NCBI GenBank assembly: GCA_963820315.1
Contig: CAWFZK010000033.1
Location: 1-64,000 of the forward strand
Origin: JACVRW01 sp963820315
Lineage (GTDB): Bacteria > Actinomycetota > Thermoleophilia > Solirubrobacterales > Thermoleophilaceae
Direction of reading: 5' to 3'
Length of the DNA stretch: 64,000 bases
The number at the start of each line of letters is the position of its first letter. Positions within the stretch are counted from its first letter, which is position 1. Below the pieces are notes generated by a model. The model had not been told where the DNA came from. It did no database searches and was given only the letters and a program-made list of their open reading frames with translations. Shown here piece after piece: positions 25,821-34,434 of this stretch. The position numbers and the translations under genes were made by a program.

Positions 25821-25921
25821 GTTCCGTTCGGCTGTGCGCTTTTCGGGCTCCCCACGACGACTGGCTGGGTACGGGGAGTCGGGACCGGAGGCGCCGTTTT
25901 CACGCTTCGGCCTGAGGCCCG

Positions 25922-28007
25922 TCAGAAGAGCGTTTCCTGGACGGCCTCCCCTCGCCCCTTCTCCTCCGGCGTCAGCACCGGATCGGCGCCGCGGCCCGGG
26001 TCGGGCCGGGTCGAGTCCGCCGCGGCGCCGCGTAGGCCCGGGCCGCTGCGTCTGCCAGGCCGCGCGAGCGCGGCGATCCGGTCACGCTCGGCCCGTGGGG
26101 CGTAGGCGCCGCGCGCATACAGGCGCTCATAGCGCGGCACCAGGTCCGGCCGGTACGACGAAAGCCACTCCATGAAGATCTGGCGCACCTCGCCGCGCAG
26201 GTGCAGGCAGATACCGCCCATGCTGACGGCGCCCGCCTCTCCGCACAGCTCGAGGATCTCCTCGACCTGCTCGGGCGCGTCGTTGATGCCGGGCATCAGC
26301 GGCGCGATCAGCACGCCGCAGGGGATGCCCTGGCGGTTCAGCTCGGCGACCGCCTCGATGCGCTTGCGCGGATGCGGCGTGTGCGGCTCGCTGGAGCGCC
26401 AGGCCTTCTCGTCCAGCGTCGGGATCGACAGGTTCGCGGCGAAGCCCGCCACCTCGTGGATCTCCTTCATCAGCTCGACGTCACGCAGCAGCAGCGGTGA
26501 CTTCGTCAGCACAGACGACGGCGTGCGCGAGTCGCGCATCGCCTCCCAGATGCCCGGCAACAGCTTGTAACGGCCCTCGACCCACTGGTACGGATCGGTG
26601 TTCGTCCCGAGCGCGACGTGTTCGCGCTTCCAAGACGGCTTCGTCAACTCAGCGCGCGCGACCTCCGGCACGTTGACCTTGACGACGATCTCCTTCTCGA
26701 AGTCGCGGCCGGCGTTGAAGTCGAGGTAGGTGTGGGTGGGGCGGGCGAAGCAGTTGTGGCTGACGACGCCGTTGGCGATGAAGTCGCCGGTGCCGGTGGT
26801 GATGTCGTACAGCTCCATCTCTCCCAGCGGCTCGATCTCGACGACCTGCAGGCGTGCAGACGTCTTGATCGCGCTCTCCTCAATCGACCGCTTCCGCCGG
26901 ATCGCGGGATCGGTGAGGTGAAAGAAGCGGAGTCTCTCCGGGAGCCCGCCCAGTAGGCGGATGACCTTCAGACCGTTGCTGCGTGCGTCTGTCCTCGATC
27001 GCGAACCGAAATCCGAACCTGGCAAGGCCGCGCGTCGTCCAATCGATGATCTCCGGGTCGGTGTTCGAGATCCGGAAGACGCCCTCAGAGCAGCCGCCCT
27101 CGGCGTCGAAGATGCCGGCGAGAAAGCCCCGGATCCAGTCCTCGCCCGGCCAGGTCGGCCAGCGAATCGTGTGCTGGATGAGGGCGACCTTGTCCCAGGC
27201 CTGTGTGCGAATCGCGGTCAGCCCGCGCTGATACTTCGTGGCCGCGTGGAACTCGAACTCCTGGGTTGCGACGTCGAGGTCGGCCAGATAGTCACGCGTC
27301 CGGCGAAGTCCATCCAGATCCGTGAGCGCGAGCCGGAAGCGCGCCACGTTGCCGTGGCGGCGGCCGGGGCGGTCGTAGGAGTAGAAGCCGAGAGAGCCGT
27401 CTCCACGGATCATCCCGGCGAGGTAGCCGGCCCTGTAGTCGGCGGATCGCGCCGGTCCGGCGGCGAACCGCCCGGTCCCCATCAGCTTGTTTTGGAGCGT
27501 CAGGTGAGGACGCCGTAGCGAGCCTTGCTCACGACCCGTGACGTGCTTCCAGCCCCTGTCGCTGAGGAAGCGATGGTCGCCGCTCGCCACGAGCTCCGTG
27601 CCGTCCTCGAGCGTGATCCTGAACGCCCGCTTGACCGACGACCAGTGCGCCAGGACGCGAGTGGTGGCGTAGTGCCGGTATGTGTCGCCGCGCCGCGTGC
27701 CGTATATGAGGTCGCCGGGAGCGAGGTCGGCCAAGGGCTTGACCCCGCCGTCGGCCATCAGGATCGGCGTGTCGGCAGCCAGGCAATAGACGCACGCATG
27801 GCTGCATCCCCGGTACGGATTGATCGTCCAGCGAAACGGCATCCGCGACGCCTTCGGAACCCGGTTCAGCGCCGACTTGGCCTGGATTTCATAGAACCGC
27901 GTGTCCAGCGCCTCGGGCGCGTCAAACGTCCGGACCGTCGCCGGCTCGCGGTAGCCGGGGAGCGTTCGGCTCTCCTCGGCGTCGACGCTCAGGTTGTCCC
28001 ATCGCAC
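25922..28007 (-). pseudogene. Rv2578c-type radical SAM protein interrupted by an intein, frameshifted as given
   Basis: The host protein begins MRWDNLSVDAEESRTLPG (GTG at 28007) and has the radical SAM motif CSHACVYC (Cx3Cx2C). The motif is split by an intein, so the third Cys comes from the residue after the splice site (NCFARPTHTYLDFN). The remainder (from 26752 down to 25922) carries VALGTNTDPYQWVE, TKSPLLLRDVELM and APLMPGINDAPEQ, as in spore-photolyase-like radical SAM proteins. After splicing the enzyme would be about 350 residues. One extra base within the intein (about 26970-27003) breaks the frame, so as written no full product forms. No substrate is known for this family. It is divergent from the HhH-GPD gene. 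Confidence 0.8.
26753..27785 (-). mobile_element. Intein with LAGLIDADG homing endonuclease, inserted in a radical SAM Fe-S motif
   Basis: The intein starts at Cys (CLAADTPILMADGG, block A) and ends VVSHN before the +1 Cys, a complete set of splice junction residues. Block B is seen as SGDHRFLSDRGWKHV. Two LAGLIDADG motifs are AGYLAGMIRGDGSLG and RGFLAGIFDAEGGCS. The C-terminal splicing blocks are GEMELYDITTGTGDFIANG and VVSHN. Length is 1033 nt, equal to 344 codons plus one base. The frame break between the second LAGLIDADG motif and the splicing C-terminus matches that extra base. Inteins in this radical SAM family are known from other actinobacteria. Confidence 0.88.
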
Positions 28008-28155
28008 GAACACATGTTCGCACACTGGGCGGCTGGACCTGGCTCAGCTGAGCGGCTTGTCGTAGCAGCGATGGAGCGGCCGGGCCGTGGCCCAGCGCGC
28101 GGAAGGCGGCGTACGAGCCCTCGATCACGCGCCTTTACAGCGGTACGATCGAGCC

Positions 28156-28707
28156 GTGCCCGATCGCCTCTACTTCACCGACTCCGACGACGCCTGCGCG
28201 CTGATCGCCGCCGACCCGATGGCCCTGCTGATCGGCTTCGAGCTCGACCAGCAGGTGACCGTGCGCAAGGCCTTCGCCGGCCCGCTGGCGCTCAAGGAGC
28301 GGCTCGGCTCGATCGACGCCGCCACGGTCGCGTCAGCCGATCTCGAGCCCGTGTTCCGCGAGCGCCCCGTGATCCATCGCTATCCGAGGTCGATGGCGCA
28401 GCGCGTGCACCAGCTCGCGGTCCACATCCGCGATCACTACGACGGCGACGCCGCGCGCGTATGGAACGACGCCGCCGACGCGAGCGAGCTGCGCGCGAAC
28501 CTGTCGGCGCTGCCCGGCTTCGGGGAGATGAAGATCAAGGTGCTCGGAGCCGTGCTCGCCAAGCACTTCGGCGTCGTCGCGGCGCAGGAGCTCGTGCCCT
28601 GGCACCCGACGCTCGGCGACGTCGACTCGCCGCAGGCCCTCGATGAGTACGAGGCGCTGAAGCGCGAGCACAAGGCCGAGTGGGCCAAGGCCAAGGCGCC
28701 CGCCTAG
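28156..28707 (+). CDS. HhH-GPD family base-excision-repair-like protein
   Basis: This 183-residue protein belongs to a small actinobacterial HhH-GPD family. The helix-hairpin-helix is LPGFGEMKIKVLGAVLAKHFG at about residues 120-140. A fully conserved catalytic Asp in the classic position is not obvious, so glycosylase activity is not assured. The GTG start at 28156 has TACGAT 6 nt upstream, a clear leaderless arrangement. The protein begins MPDRLYFTDSDDACALIAADP, which is typical of the family. It is convergent with the YjbQ gene, with the two stops almost touching. Confidence 0.82.
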   Translation: MPDRLYFTDSDDACALIAADPMALLIGFELDQQVTVRKAFAGPLALKERLGSIDAATVASADLEPVFRERPVIHRYPRSMAQRVHQLAVHIRDHYDGDAARVWNDAADASELRANLSALPGFGEMKIKVLGAVLAKHFGVVAAQELVPWHPTLGDVDSPQALDEYEALKREHKAEWAKAKAPA

Positions 28708-28708
28708 C

Positions 28709-29128
28709 TCATTCGCCGACCGCCGTCACGACCACGCTGCGCGGTCCGCCATGGTTGCGGTGCTCGCACAGGTAGATCCCTTGCCAGGTGCCGAGGGCGA
28801 GGCGGCCGTCCGACACAGGCAGGATCAGCGAGCTGCCTGTGAGCGCGGTCTTTATGTGCGCGGGCATGTCGTCTGCTCCCTCGAGCGTGTGCTCGAAGTA
28901 GCCGGCGCCGTCCGGGACGGCGCGGTCGAACCAGGCCTGGAAGTCCCTGCGCACGTCCGGTGACGCGTTCTCGTTGAGGGCGAGCGAGGCGGACGTGTGC
29001 TGCATGAACACCGTCGCGATGCCGACGGACATGGAGCGCAGCTCCGGCACGCCGTCGACGATCTCCGAGGTCACCAGATGGAAGCCGCGCGGCCGCGGAC
29101 GAAGTTCGATCCGAGTTTGGGTCCACAC
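28709..29128 (-). CDS. YjbQ family (UPF0047) protein
   Basis: This 139-residue protein carries the family signature MQHTSASLALNENASPDVRRDF and the downstream HTLEGADDMPAHIKT, LPVSDGRLALGTWQGIYLCEHR and GGPRSVV segments. I chose the GTG at 29128 because the resulting MWTQTRIELRPRPRGFHLVT matches the usual family N-terminus. An ATG at 29164 would add 12 residues. Members have been linked to thiamine-phosphate synthase activity and form trimers, but the physiological role is uncertain. It is divergent from the first GGDEF/HD-GYP gene. Confidence 0.88.
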   Translation of the reverse strand: MWTQTRIELRPRPRGFHLVTSEIVDGVPELRSMSVGIATVFMQHTSASLALNENASPDVRRDFQAWFDRAVPDGAGYFEHTLEGADDMPAHIKTALTGSSLILPVSDGRLALGTWQGIYLCEHRNHGGPRSVVVTAVGE

Positions 29129-29205
29129 GCTGCCGGATTCTGGCGACAACGCCCGATCGGCCATAGGGTGACCGTGGCTCTGGAGGGACTCGCAAGGAGG
29201 TGAAG

Positions 29206-30489
29206 TTGGATGGAGTGGCCGCGGGGCGCGCCGCGCTTGCCCGCACCCTCGCGCTCGCATGTGCTGCGTTCGCGCTGCTCGGCCTCGCTGCGGCCGCGCT
29301 CCTGGGACCCGCTGCGCTTGCGTTCAGCGGCGTCGCGGGCGCCATCGGAGCCCTGTGCGTATTCGCGCACGACCATCTGCGCCGGCAAGAGATCGCGCTG
29401 CTCACGGACAACGCGCGCCGTGACGCGCTCACCGGACTGCTGAACCGGCGCGGCTTCCAGGAGGCCTTTGACGCCGAGCTGGAGCGGGCGCGCCGCTCGG
29501 GCTCGTCACTGAGCGTGGTGGTCGGCGACCTCGACCGCTTCAAGCGCGTCAACGACGCCCTCGGGCACCCCGGCGGCGACGCCGCACTCGTCCGCAGCGC
29601 CCGCATCCTCACGAGCGGCAAGCGCCGCTTCGACAGTGCCGCGCGCATCGGTGGCGACGAGTTCGCGCTCCTCGCAGCCGACTCGGACGACCACGGCGCC
29701 TACATGCTTGCCGAGCGCGTCCGCGACACGATTCACGATGAGTTCAGCGAGGACCGGTCGCCGCTCACGATCAGCTTCGGCGTCGCCACCTTCCCGCTGC
29801 ACGGGCAGTCGGCCGACGCGCTGCTGCGCGCGGCGGACCAGGCGCTCTACGCGGCCAAGACGCTCGGCTGCGACCGCACGGTGATCTCGAGCGCCGAGGT
29901 TCCCGGCATCCTGGAGCGCGCATCGGCCGGGAGCAGCAACGGCGCCGTCGGACTGGACGCGCTGCTCAGCCTCGCGGAGGCTCTCGATTTGCGCGAGACG
30001 GGCAGCGCGTCGCACTGCCGCCGCGTCGGGCGGCTGGCCGAGCTGACCGCCCGCGAGCTCGGCCTCGCGCCCGACGCCGTCGAGCGGGTGCGGCTTGCGG
30101 GGATCCTCCACGACGTCGGCAGGGTTGCGCTGCCCGACTCGCTCGTCCAGAAGAGCGGGCCGCTCACGGGCGATGAGTGGGCGCTGATGCGCTGTCATCC
30201 GGAGATCGGCGCCCGCATGATCGCCACGACGCGCCACGACGACATCAGCTCCTGGGTCCTGCTCCATCACGAGCGCCCGGACGGGCGTGGCTACCCCGAG
30301 GGCCGCCTTGCTGAGAACGTGCCGCTGGAGGCGGCGATCGTCGGCGTCGCCGACGCCTACGAGGCGATGACGAGGGACCGCCCGCATCGCTCCGCGCTCG
30401 AGGCCGACGCCGCCGCGGCCGAGCTGCGCACCCAGGCGGGCAGCCAGTTCCCGCCAGCGGTGGTCGAAGCGCTCCTGCGAGCCGTCTGA
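29206..30489 (+). CDS. Membrane GGDEF / HD-GYP protein (c-di-GMP synthesis and breakdown), copy 1
   Basis: This protein of about 427 residues has two N-terminal transmembrane helices, a GGDEF domain (signature RIGGDEFALL) and a C-terminal HD-GYP-type phosphodiesterase domain (LHDVGRVALPD, then HHERPDGRGYPEG). RRFD lies five residues before GGDEF, a product-binding I-site (RxxD). Both activities appear intact, so it can in principle make and degrade c-di-GMP. AAGGAGG lies 5 nt before the TTG at 29206; the GTG at 29200 overlaps that site and is less likely. TAGGGT at 29165-29170 may be its -10 box. A paralogue follows 54 nt later. Confidence 0.88.
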   Translation: MDGVAAGRAALARTLALACAAFALLGLAAAALLGPAALAFSGVAGAIGALCVFAHDHLRRQEIALLTDNARRDALTGLLNRRGFQEAFDAELERARRSGSSLSVVVGDLDRFKRVNDALGHPGGDAALVRSARILTSGKRRFDSAARIGGDEFALLAADSDDHGAYMLAERVRDTIHDEFSEDRSPLTISFGVATFPLHGQSADALLRAADQALYAAKTLGCDRTVISSAEVPGILERASAGSSNGAVGLDALLSLAEALDLRETGSASHCRRVGRLAELTARELGLAPDAVERVRLAGILHDVGRVALPDSLVQKSGPLTGDEWALMRCHPEIGARMIATTRHDDISSWVLLHHERPDGRGYPEGRLAENVPLEAAIVGVADAYEAMTRDRPHRSALEADAAAAELRTQAGSQFPPAVVEALLRAV

Positions 30490-30543
30490 GCCACCCGCTC
30501 CAGCCTTCAAGGCCCAGACCGAACGCTCCGATAAAGGCATCAG

Positions 30544-31779
30544 ATGGGGATTGCCACAGTCCTCACCCTCTACCTGCCCTGCGCCTGTGCACTCGCCCTG
30601 GCCGGCCTCGCCGTGCTTCAGCACGGCCGTATTCGCACGCTCCGAACCCGGATCGCGAATGCGGCCCGCTCCGATCCCGCCACGGGGCTGCTCAACCGGC
30701 GCGCGTTCGACGAGCTGGTGACGCTCGAGCTCGAGCGCTCGCGTCGCACGGGCAGTCCGGTCGCGATCCTGCTCGGCGACCTGGACCACCTCGCAGCCCT
30801 GAACGAGGCCGCCGGGCAGGCGGCCGGCGATACGGCGCTCGAGCTGGTCGCGCGCGACCTCGGCAAGTGGAAGCGGCGTATCGACCGCGCCGCCCGCGTC
30901 GGCGGCGACGAGTTCGCCTTGCTCCTGCCTGAGACCGACGAGCGCGGCGCCTACATCCTGGCCGAGCGCCTGCGGCGCGCCTCCCACCGAAGCTTCGGCG
31001 ACGCTCCCGTGCCGGTGACGATCAGCTTCGGCGTGGCGAGCTATCCCGACCACGGCGCCGACACGGTGACCCTCATGCGCTCCGCCGAGTCCGCCGTGCT
31101 CGCCGCCAAGGAGCTCGGCCGCGACCGCTCGGTGATCTACAGCGCCGAGGCGGTGCGGCTGCTCGGCGCAGGCGGCGGCGCCGGCGACCTCCAGCTCGCC
31201 ACCGTCGTCGCGCTCGCCGAGGCGCTCGATATCCGCGACACGGGCACCGCGACGCACTCGCACATGGTCGGCCGCTACTCGCAGCTGATGGCGGTCGAGC
31301 TGGAGCTCGAGCCGGCCCGCGCGGAGCGCGTGCGGCTCGCCGGGGTTCTTCATGACATCGGCAAGATCGGAGTATCGGACGCCGTGCTGTCGAAGCCCGG
31401 CCCGCTCAGCGCCGACGAGTGGGTCGAGATGAAGACGCATCCGGAGATCGCCGCGCGGCTCCTGTCGCGGCCCGAGTTCGACGACCTGCGCGGCTGGATT
31501 CTCGCCCACCACGAGCGCCCGGACGGCAGCGGCTACCCCTTCGGCCTCACGCAAGCGGAGATCCCGCTCGAGGCGAGCATCCTCGCCGTGGCTGACGCCT
31601 TCGAGGCGATGACCGCCGACCGCGTCTACCGGCCCGCGCTCGGCGAGGCCGGCGCGCGCGCGGAGCTCGAGGCCGGTGCCGGCATCCAGTTCGACGCCGG
31701 CGTGGTCGAGGCGTTCCTGCGGGCGCTCGACCGCGACGCTACGTCGGCCTCCCACGCGCCGCACGCCGCGGCCGGCTGA
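30544..31779 (+). CDS. GGDEF / HD-GYP protein (c-di-GMP synthesis and breakdown), copy 2
   Basis: This 411-residue paralogue of the upstream gene has the same order: an N-terminal hydrophobic helix (about residues 5-23), GGDEF with RVGGDEFALLLP, and HD-GYP with LHDIGKIGVSD and HHERPDGSGYPFG. RRID five residues before GGDEF is an intact I-site. The two proteins share many short identical blocks, consistent with tandem duplication. Only one transmembrane helix is present, so the input sensed may differ. Co-transcription with copy 1 is likely from the 54-nt gap. Confidence 0.88.
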   Translation: MGIATVLTLYLPCACALALAGLAVLQHGRIRTLRTRIANAARSDPATGLLNRRAFDELVTLELERSRRTGSPVAILLGDLDHLAALNEAAGQAAGDTALELVARDLGKWKRRIDRAARVGGDEFALLLPETDERGAYILAERLRRASHRSFGDAPVPVTISFGVASYPDHGADTVTLMRSAESAVLAAKELGRDRSVIYSAEAVRLLGAGGGAGDLQLATVVALAEALDIRDTGTATHSHMVGRYSQLMAVELELEPARAERVRLAGVLHDIGKIGVSDAVLSKPGPLSADEWVEMKTHPEIAARLLSRPEFDDLRGWILAHHERPDGSGYPFGLTQAEIPLEASILAVADAFEAMTADRVYRPALGEAGARAELEAGAGIQFDAGVVEAFLRALDRDATSASHAPHAAAG

Positions 31780-31806
31780 GGCAGCGCTGCGGCGGTAGCA
31801 TCGAGC

Positions 31807-33410
31807 ATCGGCTCGCTGCGACTCGGTCTAGCGCTCATCAGCCTGCTGGCCCCGCTCGCGACGGCCACTCCGGCGACTGCTGTCGAGTTGCTCGCCACGA
31901 TCGGCGCCCCCGGCCAGTTCAACGCGCCGCGCGGCGTCGCGGTCGACGCCGGCGGGACCGTGTACGTCGCGGACACCGGCAACAACCGGCTCTGGCGGAT
32001 CGGGGCGCCTGATGCCGTGCTTCCCTACACGCCGAGCGGCCCGCTCGCGGTCGCGGCGGGGCCCTTTGGGCCGGTGGTGGCGGACACCGGCGCCGATCGT
32101 GTCGCGCGGCTGGACGCGGCCGGCACCGCCGCTCGGCACGCCCTGGCCGAGTGCGGCAGGGCTCGCTTCCGACGTGGTCGGGACGCCCGGGCTGACGCTC
32201 TCGGCGGACGCTCGCGGCGACCTGGCCACGGCCGGCGAGCCGGGCTCGGCGATCGACGCCCGCCTGCTCGGAGTCCTCGACGCCGTGCTGCGCGCACATT
32301 CCCTGACCGTCTCAGTCGTCAAGACCGGTCACCCGCAGTTCACCACCGGCGGCCAGGTCTCGAACCACTGGTACGGCCGCGGCCTCGACATCGCCAGGGT
32401 CGACGGCGAGCTGGTCAACGCGACGAACGCCGGTGCGAACGCGCTCGCCCGCAGCCTCGCGGAGCTGCCGCCGCCGATCCGGCCAACCGAGGTCGGTTCG
32501 CCGTGGGCCATCGGCGCACCGGGCTTCTTCACGGATGCGTCGGTGCAGGACAACATCCAGTCGCCTTCGACGAGCCGGGGAGCGGGCGGACCCACAGCGC
32601 GCCCGCGGGCGTGGCCGCCGCGCCTGACGGCAGCGTGTTCGTGGCCGACACCTTCAACGACCGCGTCCGCAGATTCGGCCCGGACGGCTCGCTTGTGTGG
32701 TCAGCCGGTGGCTTCGATGCGCCCGCCGGGCTCGCCGTCGATGCGGCCGGGCAGCTCTACGTGGCCGACACGGGCAACCACCGCGTGGTGAGGCTGAGCG
32801 GCGCGGGCGCGCTGCTCGGCGTCTGGGGCGGTCCGGGGCAGCTCAGCAGCCCGGCCGGGGTGGCCGTCGACGGCGCCGGAAGCCTCTACGTCAGCGACAC
32901 CGGCAACAACCGCGTCCAGATCGTCGGGCCGTCCGGGGCCGTGATCGGCGGGTTCGGCGCGCTCAGCGGCCCGACCGGCATCGCTGTCGACTGCCGCGGC
33001 AACGTCTACGTAGCCGACACGGGCAACAACCGCATCCAGAAGTACGGCGAGCGCGGCGCGCCGCCCCCGCCCTGCACGGCGGGTGGGCCGGCGATCGCCG
33101 GCGCGGCCGTCGAACCTGTTCCGCTTCGGCAAGCTCAGGCGGAACGCCCGCAAGGGGACCGCGCTGCTGGTGGTCCGCGTGCCGGGCGCGGGCCGCGTGC
33201 TACTGAGCGGCACCGGCGTGAAGCGAGTCTCGAAGACGGGTGAAGCGCGCCGGCAGGGTGACGCTGCGCGTGAGCGCAACCGGCAAGGCGCGCAAGCGCC
33301 TGCGCTCACGCGGCCGCGTGAAGGTCCGCGTGAAGCTCCGCTTCACCCCGACGGGCGGCACTGCGCGGACGCGCGGCAAGACGATCGTGCTCGTGCTGAA
33401 GCGGCGCTAG
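31807..33410 (+). pseudogene. Decayed NHL-repeat secreted protein with an inserted peptidase-like domain
   Basis: A signal-peptide-like stretch (GSLRLGLALISLLAPLATA) follows an ATC where a start codon is expected at 31807. NHL repeats (GVAVDAGGTVYVADTGNNRL) run to about 32130. The frame then shifts to one encoding VVKTGHPQFTTGGQVSNHWYGRGLDIARVDGE and GSPWAIGAPGFFTDASVQDN, an M15/M23-like fragment. It shifts back near 32560 to more NHL repeats (VFVADTFNDRV, LYVADTGNHRV, LYVSDTGNNRV, VYVADTGNNRI). Two further shifts near 33105 and 33238 are needed to reach a basic C-terminus ending at 33410. Repaired it would be about 533 residues. Four breaks and no proper start make this a pseudogene, unless the sequence is faulty. 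Confidence 0.7.
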
Positions 33411-33826
33411 TCGTCGTCGCGCTCGGACTCGCGGATGTCCTCGGCCACCTGCTCCTTGAACGGCTTCAGCTTCTCGTAGAGCTCGTCCGGCGGAACCTCC
33501 TCGCGGGGCTCCGATTCGCCGACGAGCCAGGGCGCCGCCTCGACCGCCGTGCGCCAGGCCGCCTCGTCGGCGTCGGTGCCCCCTTCGCCTGCGGGCTCGT
33601 CCTGCGCTGGCTCGACCTTGTCGAGGTAGACGTTCGTGTACTGGCCGCGCTGGTTCTCGTGGTACTCGATCCGCACCCGCCGCCCCTCCAGCTGCTGCGC
33701 GCGCTGGCCGATCGCCTCGCGGAAGGTCGTGTACTCGTTGCCTTCGCTGTCTCTAACGACGTAGCGGGTGTTGCCCCGATTTGTCTCGAAGGTGCGCACT
33801 TCCGAGATCGTGACCACCGCGTCCAC
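33407..33826 (-). CDS. Conserved hypothetical acidic protein
   Basis: This 139-residue soluble protein starts at a GTG (33826). The first 70 residues (VVTISEVRTFETNRGNTRYVVRD to YTNVYLDKVEP) look like a compact beta domain of the OB-fold or Tudor-like kind. After that come an acidic linker and a helical tail (DELYEKLKPFKEQVAEDIRE). I do not recognise the family. Its stop codon shares CTAG with the end of the decayed NHL gene on the other strand. It is divergent from the ATP synthase operon. Confidence 0.6.
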   Translation of the reverse strand: MDAVVTISEVRTFETNRGNTRYVVRDSEGNEYTTFREAIGQRAQQLEGRRVRIEYHENQRGQYTNVYLDKVEPAQDEPAGEGGTDADEAAWRTAVEAAPWLVGESEPREEVPPDELYEKLKPFKEQVAEDIRESERDDD

Positions 33827-34071
33827 TGTCTATCGCGGATACCCGGTCCGGACCGTTTCAGCGCCGTGGGCCACTCAAGCCCAAGGCGGGGCGCCGCGCG
33901 GTGGTTCGGGTAGTAGTCCATTCCCCCGAGCCAACTGTCACAAAGTAGTCACAAAGTCGACGGCTCATGTAGGTTTCCTTGCCCCCGGGTAGGAGCACCA
34001 AGCCGCCCGCCCATCGCTCCTCCCGGCGGGACCCCCCTTTGACGAGTCACGCTTCGAAAGCATCCGACCCC
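33827..34071. promoter_or_regulatory. Promoter region of the ATP synthase operon, with 11-bp tandem repeats
   Basis: This 245-nt intergenic stretch has no gene. GTCACAAAGT occurs at 33937-33946 and again at 33948-33957, an exact 11-bp period equal to one helical turn. TGTAGGTTT at 33969-33977 could hold the -10 element (TAGGTT). Each repeat contains TCACA, the half-site of the CRP-type palindrome at 6115-6134. The likely role is control of the atp operon; the protein bound is unknown. Confidence 0.45.
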
Positions 34072-34434
34072 ATGCCGCTGCGCATGTTGCAGTACCTCGA
34101 TCTGATCGTGCTCGCGCTCGCGCTGCCGATCTTCATCGCCGCGGGCCTGCCGCTGCTCGGCTGGGCGGGCGCGGCGTTCGGCTGGATCGTCCAGCGGCTG
34201 ATCGCCGCGGGGCTCACGAAGCGCGCTCAGGAGTCCGGCGACCCACGAACCGTCGCGGGACTCATGACCGGCTCTATGATCGCGCGCGGCTGGATCGTCG
34301 CCGGCTCGATCTTCGTGGTCGGGCTGAGCGAGCGCGAGGCCGGACTGTCCGCCGCGATCCTGTCGATCACCCTCTTCACCTTCTACTTCACCTCACAGCT
34401 GATGACCCGACCCTTCGAGCAGGAGCGGCCTTGA
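34072..34434 (+). CDS. AtpI-like small membrane protein at the head of the ATP synthase operon
   Basis: This 120-residue protein has three or four predicted transmembrane helices: DLIVLALALPIFIAAGLPLL, a second near residue 28, then MIARGWIVAGSIFVVGL and AAILSITLFTFYFTS. Position and topology fit the ATP synthase protein I role (assembly of the c-ring), but sequence similarity to characterised AtpI is low. Its stop overlaps the TTG start of atpB (TTGA). The ATG at 34072 gives MPLRMLQYLDLIV; the Met at 34084 is also possible. Confidence 0.6.
   Translation: MPLRMLQYLDLIVLALALPIFIAAGLPLLGWAGAAFGWIVQRLIAAGLTKRAQESGDPRTVAGLMTGSMIARGWIVAGSIFVVGLSEREAGLSAAILSITLFTFYFTSQLMTRPFEQERP

Noticed and set aside
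27525..28646. A long open frame on the plus strand across the radical SAM/HhH-GPD junction
   Set aside because: It overlaps the intein-containing gene on the other strand and the HhH-GPD gene in another frame. It has Arg/Pro-rich shadow composition and no motif.
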